Assembly (NCBI GenBank): GCA_012931725.1
Contig: CM022949.1
Location: 49,886,993 to 49,950,992 of the forward strand
DNA from: Litsea cubeba
Taxonomy: Eukaryota; Streptophyta; Magnoliopsida; Laurales; Lauraceae
DNA length: 64,000 bases
Reading direction: 5' to 3'
Shown here: in pieces, positions 1 through 11,321 of the stretch
Numbering within the stretch: position 1 is the first letter of the stretch
Layout: the number at the start of each line of letters is the position of its first letter
Translations under genes and position numbers: made by a program
The notes under the pieces: model-generated
The model's database searches: none
The model's input: the letters and a program-made list of their open reading frames with translations, nothing else
Told to the model about the DNA's origin: nothing

Positions 1-44
1 ACTAGTTTTAATATTGTTTGAATACATATTAGTATACAAAAGTT

Positions 45-192
45 AGGTAGTCTAGTGGTTGTGTTTATCTTTCACAACCATTAGGTTGTGAGATCGAGTT
101 CACCCAAACACATTTATTTTTAAAAATCTATACAAATTACGCAGGTCGGGCCAACCCAACCCGCCTATAACTCTATTAAAAAAAAAAAAAAG
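45..192 (+). repeat. possible tRNA-derived SINE remnant
   Basis: The stretch has a tRNA A-box-like motif (TAGTCTAGTGGTTGTG near 49-64) and a degenerate B-box-like motif (GATCGAGTTC near 92-101). It ends in an A-run at about 177-190. This is the layout of a short tRNA-derived SINE, but I found no target-site duplication and the B box is poor. It could also be internal sequence of the GC-rich element next to it. Confidence 0.3.
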
Positions 193-401
193 GCACGCCT
201 GGCCCGCGGGCCGGCCCGGCACGGCCCGCTCCAGCCCGCCCCACTGTGGGCCGTGCCAGTGGGCCGTGCCGTGCCAGGGGTTTTCCCCTGGCGGGCCGTG
301 CCGTGCCGGCCTGTTAGCTGGGGCGGGCCGTGCCGTGCCGGCCCGGCCCACGGCACGGGCGGGCCAAGATTTTAGCGCCGGCACGGCCCGTTTGACATGC
401 C
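193..401. mobile_element. GC-rich hAT-like element terminus
   Basis: This 200-bp block consists almost only of GGCCC, GGCACGG and CCGTGCC words in both orientations. It ends at CGTTTGACATGCCTA; the reverse complement starts TAGGCATGTCAAACGGG. That matches the general look of plant hAT termini (TAGGC/GTGTCAA followed by GC-rich subterminal repeats). The other end is not visible, so the element is partial or starts before the window. Open reading frames here are by-products of the low-complexity GC content. Confidence 0.4.
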
Positions 402-1932
402 TACTTGAAACTTCCCAAAAAAAGGGAGTGTGCCTCATCCGATGGTGAGGGATAAATGCATAGGAGTACTCCCCATTTTTATATATCTAATCGAAACATC
501 TATGATGGTGGTGCGGAGAGAATATTAAATACTGAGTTTTAGTACTGAAATCCTAATAGCCATCCCTATAGTAAAAACCCTAGTAATTAAACTATATGAT
601 TTGTTTATGATAAATATATTAAACTTGTCCCACGGGCAATGGATTGCATGTGCAACCCAACTCTATGGAGTTTATTCCCTTTGATCAATGCAGCCTCTTT
701 GATGCTCTTGTCATCTCATGATCCGGCATCAAGACTAATTTTACACTCCTTGAACATTCACACATTGCTGGATTGAATCTAAAGAAATATTTATGATTAA
801 GATGCCATTAAATTTTAAAGCTAAGATAATTCGGTGGGGCCCATCTTTTGATTTCGCCTTTTCATCTGCCATGTTTGGCCCCCCGAGCCAGGATCCTCCA
901 AGTTGTTTCCACTTTTAATTATATGGCCGCGCACTCTCAACCATAATTTATAATGCTCGGACTGAGTCATACCCAAAACATATCTCATACCATTTTTTTT
1001 TCCTCCTTAAAACAGAATAAATAAAGACAGATTCTTAAAATATGGGTAGATATCAAATACAAACTCTTTCAATTAACTTTTTTAGACAAAAAGTCAAAAA
1101 GATTTCATACCAAACAACTAAAAATAAAATACCATCGTAACACCTTATATTTTATTCTCTTTTGATTTGATGCTTCACCTCACCATACTTCAATTCACTA
1201 TACATCCAAACATGCTCTTTAAAGATTGGGCGGGTCCTTACGGATTTTGGACATTAAGCACGTACAAGTTAATTTTATTCGAAAATGTCAAAGAGAATAA
1301 ATCAATTTATAAACAGCAATTTGGGATTTGTTTGATATTTCTTCTTAAAAGAAAAATTATCCCTATTATGGTTTTAGATCAGCCTTTTCTTAACATTATG
1401 TAAAATACGAATGCACACGCAATATTTTTATTCTGATTTTTGAAGAAATTTTGCTCTTATTTCGTGAAGTGTGTTTCATAATCACCATTGTATGGACCTT
1501 AAAATTATTGTACTATTTTATTTGGATTCTACGGATGTACCTAATTTGGTCAAGAAAATTTAGAAATGCTACAAACTATGTAAAAAAAACATATATACTT
1601 AAAAAAAAGTGACTTTTAATTACGGAGAAAAAACCGCATTTACCGGCAGTTTTTCTACCACTAAAAGTCAAGCAAGTATGATCTTTATGGTGGAATGTTT
1701 TTTTTTCCACCACAAAACACGGGTGTCCCCATCCCTGATGATGATGGGTTTAGCCTATTATTCGCCACACGTTGTGGAATAACTGAGTCTACACGTTTGA
1801 TTTTTTGAACTAGAGAAATCTCAGCTCACCCTTTCAGACTCATAAAATTTAAAATTGGTTTGAAGTAAGTTTCTGCCCATCCACTGCCGCCGTCGTGAGA
1901 CCAAAAGTTTTTCTCAATAAAACAAACAACCC
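402..1932. other. intergenic, nothing recognised
   Basis: AT-rich DNA with short reading frames only. I see no conserved domain, RNA gene or convincing repeat boundary. Confidence 0.6.
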
Positions 1933-1940
1933 ACTTTGAT

Positions 1941-2331
1941 GGGGCCAGCTCTCCTAAGCTGAAGCTTAAGATAAGGTAAGCTGAAGTAAGCTCAATTACG
2001 TAGTGGGGCCCACTTGGGGACCTATATGGGGATGGGGGTGGGGGGGATTTCAAGGACTCCCTGGGACCCTCCTTCCTACAAAAAATCAGCCCAAATTGTG
2101 GTTTCTATCATCTCCATCTGGGCACCAAAAATTTAATGGTCAATGGTCTATTCGGATTGGTACATAGTCAATCCAACGGTCTAGTAAATTCGGATTTGAC
2201 CAAAAGTTGGTGGGCTTGTGCAATTTAAGGGGGTCGTGTGTTTGGTCCATTTGGATGGATCAAGGATGGGCCCTAGAAGCGTTAGCTTACGGAATCATAT
2301 CATAAGCTTAAGCTTATGAGAGCCTTGCTCC
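1941..2331. mobile_element. hAT-type MITE (391 bp)
   Basis: The element is flanked by a perfect 8-bp direct repeat, actttgat, at 1933-1940 and 2332-2339. Its ends are imperfect inverted repeats: the left end begins GGGGCCAGCTCTCCTAAGC and the right end, reverse complemented, begins GGAGCAAGGCTCTCATAAGC. Similarity continues through AAGCTTA-rich sequence for about 35 bp. An 8-bp duplication with short inverted termini and no coding capacity is the signature of a non-autonomous hAT element. The internal reading frame at 1826-2053 is not conserved with anything I know. Confidence 0.8.
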
Positions 2332-2339
2332 ACTTTGAT

Positions 2340-3503
2340 AGTTATCAAGTATGTGTAGGCCGGACAACTGGTGGTTGCTCAGATGATTAGCGACTCCATT
2401 TGTCACTTGGCTACGTGGGATCAATAATCCCTAGATGTGTCACTCACTGGTATTTGTATGGGCTCTTTTGGGTCCCACCCTCTTTGGTTAGGATTTAAAA
2501 AAAAAATTCAGGCTCATAAGATCTGGCTCACCATCAGATTAATCATGAATAGTAGACTTAAATTTTTGATATATCTTATCATGTAATTTTAATTATGTGA
2601 TCAACCAAAATATGGTCTTATAATACTAATAGAAGAGGAGAGATGTTTACTTTTCTAAATTGAGTTTGAATCCTGCTACATGAACAAACTATTGGGACCA
2701 TTTTTGGACCGATATCAGGTTCTCATCCAAAAAAGACTTTTGGATTGAGTTTTGTAAGGGATCCAGACAGGGACATTCCTGGCAGGATATTTATTATATT
2801 ACGTGGAACTGTGGAAGTCTCGACCCACGCGTCCACATGGTCCTAGTCAAGATGCCCTACTGAGTCATCGTCCACAACAAGAACTCAAATTTGTCAATTG
2901 TGGCGTCTCCGTGGTGGTTTTTCATTGTGTTTTTTTGTATTGTTCTCTTTGTATCATTCTCTTTGTTTTTTTCTACTTTTTTTTACTAAATATATTCATG
3001 TTATGTATGTTGGGTTGAATGAATGCCTTCACTGTCATTATGTCCTTTTCACTAGGCCTAAATGCCTAATATCATGAGTTTTACTCTGGTATCTGCGATT
3101 TAGCTTGGTGAGTCCGGATCCTTCTTCATTCATGTTCCCATATATGGACGATAAAAAGAGTGGCTCAAGACGAATGGCCTCTTGTGAAGGATGCACCAAC
3201 ATCTTTCTTCAAAATGAGTTGATCCTAGCAAGTTAAGGATATGCCTGATGAAAGGATTTATTCATATCACTAATAATGCATAGGATACTAGTCACTGTTT
3301 TAATCATGTGCTAAATTTTATGATAGGAACAACTCATTTTGGAGTAAGCTGGAGACATCCCTTATAAAGGGGGGAGATTTATTTTGGGCTTTCAATTGGT
3401 CACCTCTCACTGTGGAGCTTTAGTCTTTTCAATTTTCAATAGGTGGGGTCCACTCTAAACTTCTACGCCCTTCACTCACAGAAAGGGTGAGCGAAACTGG
3501 TTC
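2340..3503. other. intergenic, nothing recognised
   Basis: No gene, RNA or element boundary could be supported. A 71-residue frame at 2803-3018 is low-complexity and looks fortuitous. Confidence 0.55.
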
Positions 3504-3508
3504 AGTGG

Positions 3509-3822
3509 TGTTGGGCTTAGTGGGTCCAGACCAAGTAGGTTCATGGTCATGGGTATTTTGGTAATTGTACCGGGACTTTCTTATTGACTAAGATAGGGTT
3601 TCTTGGGGAATAAGAAAGAGAACATTATATATATCATGTAATGTGTAACTAATGACACACAGACAGAAGAGTGAACCTAAAGGAGAGTCGAGTTTTCTTT
3701 CCCGTGGACGTAGGCAAGATTGCCGAACCACGTAATTCTCTTATGTGTGATTGATTGTTCTTGTGTGGTTGTTTGTTCGTTCGATCGCATTGATTCACGT
3801 TTCCGCATACACGCGCACAACA
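3509..3822 (+). repeat. copia 5' LTR (314 bp)
   Basis: It begins tgttgggctt and ends cacaaca, with TG...CA termini. It aligns along its length with 31826-32131; by eye there are about ten substitutions and half a dozen short indels, roughly 3% divergence. Confidence 0.92.
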
Positions 3823-3824
3823 AG

Positions 3825-3836
3825 TGGTATCAGAGC
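3825..3836 (+). other. copia primer binding site, initiator tRNA-Met
   Basis: TGGTATCAGAGC lies two bases after the LTR end. It is the standard complement of the 3' end of plant initiator tRNA-Met. A leader of about 950 bp follows before gag; reading frames in this GC-rich leader (3720-4160) are not supported as genes. Confidence 0.93.
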
Positions 3837-4791
3837 CTAGGGTTTTCTAGTGCTACGTTGCGATCGACGGATCGGATCAAGGAATTGATCCGGATTTCTG
3901 CACGTTGCAGAAACAGGCAGAGATCAGTTCCGATCACTGCCAGGCCACACTATTCCAGAGTTGCAGAGGACTCTGGAAATTCAGAGGAAGGAGAAGGGCT
4001 CTGTTTCCATCGGATTTGCAGTGACTGCCGCTGCCGGAATCAGACCAGAGGAACTGGTCCGGCCGCCCTTTCGCTGGAGAAGATCCCCAGCCACCGCTGT
4101 GCCTTTAACGTGCAGAACCTGCTGCTGCCGTCGCTGCTCTGGCGTCCCCACCGCTGCTGATCGCCGTTCCGACGCTGCCGTGCCGTCGCTGGAGTCTTTT
4201 GTCGCCGTCCCACTGCTTCCGTGCAATCGCCGGGGAGGAAGAAGACTGTCGTAGCGTCCATCGTTTTCTGGTTACAGAAAACGGAAAAAGAAGAATTCCA
4301 AGTTTGGGTTCGGGTCAGTTTTTAGGTCAGTTCCGCCTGACCCGTGAAGCTCAGCCCACAGACAATACCAGGTCAGGTTCGGTTTTGGATCAGTTCAGCC
4401 TGATCCGCGAAGCAGGAACCCATTACAGCAATTGCTGACATCAACGCCACATCAGCAGAACGTACGGTCAGCAGGGGTTTGACCAGATCGACTACTGAGA
4501 ATTGTTTCGTCGATATCTTGATCATCCGGTGTCTGATCGGAGATCCGTTTGCGTCTACAGACTCGGTGCGAGTAGATCTACGTAACTGTGGAAGAAAATT
4601 GGCAGTTTGACGGTCAACAAGAAAGTTTGTCTAATCGGAGCGCAGAAAACAGTTTTTGCGATATCGGAGCCATTCAGAGTCGGATTTCAGATCCGTTTCT
4701 TCCAGCGTACTCGTGGTGACGAGATCTAGATATTGGTGTAAAAATCAAGGTTAGTGACAGTAGTTTATATTTTTTTGATTATTTAATTGAG

Positions 4792-5593
4792 ATGGAGAAC
4801 AACACTGTGAACACTACCATGATCAAACTCAACAATACCAATTGGTTGATTTGGAAACCTAAGATGGAGGATATACTCTATTGCAAAGACCTCTATAATC
4901 CCATTGAGGGGGATAGTGCTCGACCAAAAGAGATGTCTGATCCAGATTGGAAAAAGATGCATAGAAAGACCATTGGTCACATCAGACAGTGGGTGGATAA
5001 CAGTATATTTCATCACGTGTCTAATGAAACCAATGCGAGAACCCTTTGGATGAAGTTAGAAGAAAGATATGAGAAGAAAACCGCCGTAAATAAAACTTTT
5101 CTGATTAAAAAGCTTGTGAACATGAAATTCAAGGAGGATGATAAAATTGAAGATCACATAAATGATTTTCAATGCATTGTGAATGAGCTGGCTACAATGA
5201 AGATGGTCCTTGATGATGAGATGCAAGCTTTATTTCTTCTAAGTTCTTTGCCTATGGGAGACATTGGTTGTTTCCATGAGCAACTCTACTCCAGATGGTG
5301 TGTTATCAATGAGTCAGGTTACTAGGAGCTTGTTAAATGAAGAGACAAGAAGGAAAATTGCAGGGACAGATAATGCACAGGCCTTTATTGCTGAAAATAG
5401 AGGGAGAAGTAAGAGTAGGGGACCAAAGGGGGGTCGTGGCAAGTCCAGAAGTGGCAAGGAATCACAGACTAAGAAAAAGTCCGGAAAATGCTTTCATTGT
5501 GGCAAGGAGGGACACATTAAGAAAAATTATTTTGCCTTGAAGGAAAAGAAAGAAACCAACAATGAGCAGAAGAACTACTGCTACTTTGGATAA
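4792..5593 (+). pseudogene. copia gag (frameshifted)
   Basis: The first part (4792-5325) encodes a copia-type capsid region: an N-terminal NWLIWKPKMEDIL stretch, then LWMKLEERYEKK and a long LKKL-type helix-rich segment, as in UBN2/gag families. A frameshift near 5270 moves the frame to 5264-5593, which holds a basic RGRSKSRG region and a zinc knuckle, CFHCGKEGHIKKNY. The knuckle should be CX2CX4HX4C, but its last cysteine is tyrosine here. The product would form the particle and bind RNA. The start at 4792 is the first ATG of the conserved region, about 950 bp after the primer site. Confidence 0.88.
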
Positions 5594-5603
5594 TGAAGTA
5601 GTG

Positions 5604-6767
5604 ATTCTGACCAGTAAAGTTGAAGAGTGTTTGAGTGTTGCAGATGATCAGGTTGAATGGGTTGTTGACACAGCAACATCCTACCATGCTACTCCTTCTA
5701 AGGAGATGTTCACGACGTACAAAGCAGGGGACTTTGGCACTGTGAAGATGAGCAACACAAGTCATTCAGATATTGTTGGAATCGGTGATGTCTGCATTCA
5801 AACCGATATTGGTTGCACAATGACGCTAAAAGATGTGCGACATATTCCTGATCTGCGGTTGAATCTGATTTCCGGGACTTCATTGGACCGTGCAGGTTAT
5901 GAAAGTTACTTCGGAAATGGCAGGTGGAAACTCACTAAAGGGTCTCTTATTTTTGCTAGAGGGAAGGCGTGTAATACGCTGTACAAGACACATGTAAAGC
6001 TATGCAAAGGTGTTTTGAATGCTGTTGAAAATAGATTCTCTCCAAATCTGTGGCACAAAAGACTTGGACATATGAGTGAGAAAGGACTGCAGTTATTGGC
6101 AAAGAAAGATCTGATTAATTACTCCAAAGGTACATCCCTTGACCCTTGTGATTATTGCTTGTTTGGTAAACAGCATAGGGTTTCTTTCTCTAAAACATCA
6201 ACGATAAAATCTAATGTGTTGGATTTTGTATATTCTGATGTTTGTGGTCCCATGGAGGTGGAGTCATTGGGTGACAATAAGTTTTTTGTCACATTTATTG
6301 ATGATGCATCCAGGAAAGTTTGGGTCTAAGCATTGAAATTGAATGATCAGGTGTTCCAAGTATTTCAGCAGTTTCATGTCATGGTTGAAAGATAAACAAG
6401 AAAGCTCTTGAAATGTCTCCGCACAGAAAATGGTGGCGAGTACACATCCAACCAGTTTAAAGGCTATTGCTCGAAGCATGGTATTAGACATGAAAGAACA
6501 ATTCCTGGTACTCCACAGCACAATGGTGTAGCAGAGAGAATGAACCGCACTATTCTTGAAAGGATGAGATGCATGATTAGAGTGGCACAGCTACCCAAGC
6601 CATTTTGGGGTGAAGCTGTACTGACTGCCGTTTATCTGATTAACAGGTCTCCCTCAGTTCCTTTAGATTTTGATCTTCCGGAGAGAGTATGGACATGTAA
6701 AGATGTTTCTTATTCTCATTTGAAGGTGTTTGGGTGCAAGGCTTTTGCACATATACCAAAGGAGTAG
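5604..6767 (+). pseudogene. copia protease and integrase (stops)
   Basis: The protease segment contains WVVDTATSYHAT, where the catalytic triad is normally DSG or DTG; here it reads DTA, so the site is damaged. The GAG-pre-integrase motif LWHKRLGHMSEKGLQ follows, then the integrase core with YSDVCGPM and, after two in-frame stops near 6327 and 6392, LRTENGGEY and GVAERMNRT. The second catalytic Asp, usually in LRTDNGGE, is Glu. The frame is otherwise continuous to 6767. In a working element this would cut the polyprotein and insert the cDNA. Confidence 0.88.
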
Positions 6768-8259
6768 CGTTCAAAGCTGGATGATAAGGCAGTGTGTTGC
6801 ATTTTTCTTGGCTATATATGGTGGAGCCGAGTTTGGCTACAGGTTATGGAATCCAGAGAAAAGAAAAATTATCAGAAGTAGGGATATGGTGTTTCATGAA
6901 AACCAATTCTTTGGAGATATTGAAAAGACTGAAAAGTCTAATGAAGTTGTTGATGGAGTGGTTGATCTCACACCGACTCCTTCTCCAGTGCAGACTATAG
7001 GTGGAGAAGGTGGACAAAATGATTTAGATCATGATGAGGCGCAGGGGTTGCCAGATGAACAGGGTGTTGAGCAGGGGGAGCAGTCTCCTCAGTCAAAAAC
7101 CACAGAACCTCAGGTTAGGAGGTCTACTCGAGAGCGTCAACCATCAACAAGATATCCTGCAGCAGATTATATTTTGCTTACTGATGAGGGGGAGCCAGAG
7201 AACTACCCAGAAGCAAAAACTCATGCAGATAAAGATGAGTGGATAGAGGCTATGCAGGATGAGATGAGTTCTTTGAAAAAGAACAATACTTATGAGCTGG
7301 TGGAACTCTCAAAAGGTAAGAAGGTTCTGAAGAACAAATGGGTGTTCAAGCTGAAGAGAGATGACAGTGGAAAACTGATAAAGTATAAAGCACGGCTAGT
7401 GGTTAAAGGCTTTGCGCAGACGAATGGTCTTGACTTCGATGAAATCTTCTCTCCAGTTGTGAAGATGACTTCTATCAGAGTTGTCTTGGGTCTAGTCGCT
7501 AGCATGGACCTTGAACTTGAGCAGATGGATGTGAAGACTGCATTTCTTCACGGTGATCTGAAAGAAGAGATCTACATGACTCAGCCGGAGGGGTTTGAGG
7601 TAGAAGGAAAAGAACAATTGGTTTGCAGGTTGAAAAAGAGTCTATACGGGCTGAAACAAGCGCCGAGGCAATGGTACAAGAAGTTTGATTCATTCATGGT
7701 GAGTCATGGGTACCGGAGGACAGCTGCAGATCACTGCGTTTATGTTCGTAAGTTTGGTAATGGCAAATTTATCATCCTTCTTTTATATATAGATGATATG
7801 TTGATAGTTGGACAAGATAGTAAGATGATTGGCAGGTTGAAGAGGGACATGTCAAAGACTTTTGACATGAAAGACTTGGGTCCCGCATGACAGATTTTGG
7901 GAATGCAAATACGTCGTGACAGGAATGCCAAGAAGCTATGGTTGTCAGAGGAGAAATATGTTGAACGGGTAGTAGCGAGATTCAACATGATAGATGCTAA
8001 GCCAGTTAGCATGCCTTTAGCCAGTCACTTCAAGCTCAGTAAGAGATTATGTCCTACTACAGATGAAGAAAAGGAACGGATGATGTATGTTCCATACTCC
8101 TCAGCAGTTGGGAGTCTTATGTATGCCATGGTGTGTACACGGCCAGAAATTGCTCATGCAGTGGGTGTAGTGAGTAGATTTCTTTCAAACCCTGGGAAAG
8201 AGCATTGGAAAGCAGTGAAGTGGATCTTCAGATATTTGAGAGGTACATCATATTTTTGA
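6730..8259 (+). pseudogene. copia reverse transcriptase
   Basis: After a frameshift near 6750 the RT frame runs to an in-frame TGA at 7888 and continues in the same frame to 8259. Landmarks are NKWVFKLKRD, KARLVVKGF, QMDVKTAFLHGDL, the LYGLKQAPRQWYKKF block and the catalytic LLLYIDDMLIVG, followed by YSSAVGSLMYAM. These are the RVT_2 domain of copia elements. Apart from the TGA the catalytic core is open, so decay is recent compared with the gag-integrase part. The C-terminus breaks at 8259, where the RNase H begins out of frame. Confidence 0.9.
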
Positions 8260-8261
8260 TT

Positions 8262-8747
8262 GTATTTCGGAGGCTTAAAACCAGTACTTGAAGGCTTTAC
8301 AGATGCTGATTTTGCAGGCGATCTTGATCGTCGGTTGCCTACTTCTGGGTACTTATTTACTTTTGCAGGGGAGCTATTTCCTGGCAGTCTAAGTTGCAGA
8401 AGTGTACAGCATTGTCTACAACCGAAGCAGAATACATAGCTGCTAATGAAGCAGGGAAGGAGATGATTTGGTTTAGGAATTTCTTTAAAGAACTGGGTTT
8501 GAAGCAAGGAGAGTATGTAGTCTACTGTGATAGTAAGAGTGCTATGGATCTTAGCAAGAATGCTACATACCATGCCCGCACAAAGCACATTGATGTGAGA
8601 TATCATTGGATTCGTGAGGTCATCGAAAAGAATCTCATGAAGCTAGAAAAGATTCACACCGACAAGAATCCCTCTGACATGATGACTAAGGTCGTGTCTA
8701 AGGGAAAGCTGGAGCTGTGTTCAGAGTTGGCAGGACTGGACTCCTAG
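8262..8747 (+). pseudogene. copia RNase H (frameshifted)
   Basis: The start of RNase H is readable at 8280-8330 (FTDADFAGD) and, after a frameshift, at 8394-8747: STTEAEYIAANEAGKEMIW, VYCDSKSAMDLSKN, ARTKHIDVRYHWIRE and the end motif MMTKVVSKGKLELC. The DADFAGD, TEAEY and CDSKSA residues are the usual catalytic and binding positions. The coding region ends at a TAG two bases before the target duplication of the nested insertion, so the Tat element landed just 3' of the pol stop codon and did not break the coding sequence. Confidence 0.88.
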
Positions 8748-8748
8748 T

Positions 8749-8753
8749 AAGGG
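8749..8753. repeat. target-site duplication of Tat element, left
   Basis: aaggg, repeated exactly at 31783-31787 directly outside the other LTR. Confidence 0.92.
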
Positions 8754-9034
8754 TGATGGACCGCGCCCCGGATGCTCGGGTTCCTACCGAGGTCGGCGGA
8801 CGTGGGAGTCCATTTGGTTCCGACCCTTTCGTAACCGGGGGGCAAGAGGCGTGCATCAACATTTCTTTTTTTGTGGGTGTGCCAGATTTTCTATTTTTAC
8901 TTGGAATTGCAAGTGGTCATCCGGAGATCAACCTTCGCAAGTAAAAAGGAAATCAACTTCCTTCATGTTTTCCATTGCACATATATTTAAGAAAAGAGAC
9001 ATTTTCTTGATTTGCCGTGAAAGGCGATTTTTTT

Positions 9035-9110
9035 GGCATTTATAGCCGATTTTGGCGTTTATAGCCGATTTTTGGCGTTTATAGCCGATTTTGGCGTTTA
9101 TAGCCGATTT
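9035..9110. repeat. 18-20 bp tandem repeats in LTR
   Basis: Four units of GGCRTTTATAGCCGATTTT (R = A or G) lie end to end. They are repeated at 29738-29812 and, inverted, at 36783-36860. Each unit has a short GGC...GCC inverted repeat. On the element strand each reads CGGCTATAAAYGCC. Related units form a longer array inside the element at 17424-17770. Confidence 0.88.
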
Positions 9111-9589
9111 ACAATCCTTATCAACAATGAAAGACAAGAATTATGATTTTTGTCTCTTTTGAAAAAAATACAAACTACAATGAAAAGCAAGAAAAGGAGG
9201 ATCTAACTTCTCAGGAGATTGTGGGGGACCCGTTTAGATTGACGGTCGCAAGCCATATGTGGGCTTCGCCATCATCCATGCAGATGAGAACAGAGGATGC
9301 TATTGATTCGCTTGGCTTGGCTATAACCTCAGGTTTTTAGAAGACAAAGACCAAAAGGAGGTCCTATATCCAATAAAAAGCCGAGTAGACGGGCTAAAAA
9401 GCCACATCTAAGCCATTGGAGGCAGGAGGAGAAGGCAAGGACTTTTGTCACCTTGTTGCGGTGGCCGGTGTAGAACTTCCGCAGAGTTTTCTCTCTTTTT
9501 CCTTTCTTTGGATTTCTGTCTGTGTGCTTGTGCTTTTTTCTCTGATGTTTCTGATGTTCTGTGATGTCCTTTCTTCTTGGAGAGCCCTC

Positions 9590-9600
9590 CTATTTATAGG
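9590..9600 (-). promoter_or_regulatory. Tat LTR TATA box (3' LTR copy)
   Basis: On the minus strand this reads CCTATAAATAG, a good plant TATA box, about 1.49 kb into the LTR. The copy at 36277-36286 is intact. In the 5' LTR the matching place (about 30319-30329) reads TAGTTATGG on the plus strand, so the box is lost. Confidence 0.65.
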
Positions 9601-9993
9601 TTTTTAGGTAGCCTTTTAGGTGGGTTTATGGGCTTTTATTGTCATTAAGCCGCATAATGGGAGGAGTTACAAAATTGAATTGTTTATTTTGTAACTCCTT
9701 TTTCTTGGCTTCTGATTGGCCGGAGGAGATTGAGGGCATTTAATCGCCTTTAATCGCCATGATGGGAGGAGTTTCATGGGTTAAATGCCATGAATCTCTT
9801 GACTTGTAACTCCCGAATGCTTGCTTCTGATTGGGCCGTCCAAAGAAATGGATTAATGACTGTAATAAAGCTAGTCAATTAATCGCATTAAGTGGTCGCC
9901 GAGCAGTTGAAGAGTCGCGGGCCGTGCCGCGTCTTTTGGGATTCTTTTGTTGATGATCATCGATGGATCTTCATGTAGATCGACATCAGATGA

Positions 9994-10980
9994 TCATGTA
10001 ATTTCAGGTGTTTGTTGCCAACAGCGGGTCGGTGCCATCTGTCCTGTCGATTTCTCGATCGGTCGGGTAGAAAGCACACTTTTTTTGGTTGACCGGGTGG
10101 CGATCAATGTTGTTTTCGATACTCTTGATGATTGACCCGTGTTTTGGACGGATGTCAGAGGACTTGGTGTCTCAAAAGCATGAATTTTGGAAAGTACCAG
10201 AGGCTGGGCTCTTCGAATCGCGAAAAAAACGGCGAAAACCGGGGTTTCCGGGGCTTTCCTGGTGACCCCGGGTTCCAAGGTCGCCGGCGACCCTGGCCCA
10301 GGGTCGCAGGGGTCTGCGACCCTGGCCCAGGGTCGCAGGGGTCTGCGACCCTGGGGGGGTTTTCCCCCTTTCGTGTCCCGTTTTGCGTCCGTTTTTGCTG
10401 TTTTTCGATTCTTTTTTCTTCTGTACTTTTCCTTGACATTTTGACCATTTATTGGCCTAATTTCTTTGTAGGAAACCTGATGAGAATCCTTGCATTTTAT
10501 TTTGCAAAGTTTCCAATTTCCTGAGAAAGCCGAAGACTTTGTCGCGCAGAGCTGCCGATTTTCCGTCAGAAGCTGAAACTGGGTCAAACGATGTCGGAAT
10601 GACCTGAAATTTGGTGTGAAGCCTCCTGAGCAATAAATAAGACCAACCATAGGCTTTTGTTTGAGTTTTGAAGCCGTTTGGGGTCCTATCACCTGTAGAC
10701 TTGCTTTTTGTCGCGATGAAGATGTCGCGGTTTGATGTGCGGTCAACCGATGTCCGATTGACTTGAAATTTGACAGGGAACCTATTGGAGTCATTTTAAG
10801 ATGATCCATAGGCTCTATCTTGGAAACCATGGTCCCGGAGAGCTTTGCCGCCGAGAGCTCCTTTTCAGCTGTCGGAGAAGCGAAGTTAGGCCAAATGATT
10901 TTGAAATGGCCCGAAACTTCTTGTGTACTCCTCTTTTGGCTGTCTGGAAGAATCTTGCAGTTTTTGTTTGATTCTGACAA
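9994..10980 (-). other. long open frame in LTR U3 (328 codons), doubtful gene
   Basis: An open frame of 328 codons lies on the element's sense strand inside U3. The 5' LTR has a 315-codon version (30734-31681) that differs by an indel near its end. In the third LTR copy (34914-35880) the frame is broken. The predicted protein is basic and low in hydrophobic residues. It contains three diverged repeats of about 50 residues (NFKSIGHRLT, NFRSFRHRLT, HFKIIWPNFA), which reflect three diverged DNA repeats of about 150 bp. I recognise no domain. It may be a chance opening in a repeated sequence. Confidence 0.3.
10235..10360. repeat. GC-rich palindrome cluster in LTR
   Basis: The segment contains CCCCGGG, GGTCGCCGGCGACC and CGACCCTGGCCCAGGGTCG, all near-perfect palindromes. 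The last is present twice because of a 29-bp tandem duplication. The other LTR copies (30970-31055 and 35560-35640) have it once. Confidence 0.85.
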
Positions 10981-11081
10981 GATTTGATTTTTGGAAGCAG
11001 CATTGCCTATTTATGGCAGGTTGCGACTTCATGTAGCTCTTTGGATCTTGAAAAGGCAAAGTGACATTTTTGGTGTCAACA

Positions 11082-11097
11082 AATGCCCCCTCGAGGT
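11082..11097 (-). other. Tat polypurine tract
   Basis: On the minus strand the bases read CTCGAGGGGGCATT and abut the LTR start TGTTGACACC. This is the plus-strand primer for cDNA synthesis. The same tract occurs at 34820-34835 before the LTR of the second copy. Confidence 0.85.
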
Positions 11098-11321
11098 ACA
11101 GCGGCGAGTTGCTTAACTTTTGTAGTCGATGTGCCTCGAAGAGATTTTTGAAGGAGAGCCTGTGACTTGACCAAGAGTCTTTGAGCAGTCTTTCTTTTTG
11201 GTATTTGTAGCCTTTTGAGCTTCCAGGGGAATTTTATGGTAGTGAAAGGGATCACGTACCATCTCGAGGCAAAGTTTTGAAGATGACATCAGGGATGTGG
11301 ATTTGGGTTTTGACCTTGTGA

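Larger units (their letters stand above)
8754..11081 (-). repeat. Tat 3' LTR
   Basis: Termini on the element strand are TGTTGACACC and GGTCCATCA. It matches 29458-31782 closely (about 1% difference where I compared it). Two structural differences stand out: a 29-bp GC-rich tandem duplication at about 10290-10350, present only here, and loss of the CTTGG...CCAAG palindrome that the other two copies carry (30152-30174, 36424-36449). TATA lies at 9590-9600. Confidence 0.92.

Noticed and set aside
100..448. Proline, alanine and glycine-rich frames near the window start
   Set aside because: Produced by GGCCCG-type repeats of a transposon end.
2820..2834. TCGACCCACGCGTCC, identical to a cDNA cloning adaptor core
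   Set aside because: It sits in continuous AT-rich genomic sequence with no vector or polyA next to it; probably a coincidence, though raw reads could be checked.
3720..4260. Overlapping frames in the copia leader
   Set aside because: They lie between LTR and gag, have no domain and differ in both strands; GC-rich leader sequence opens many frames.
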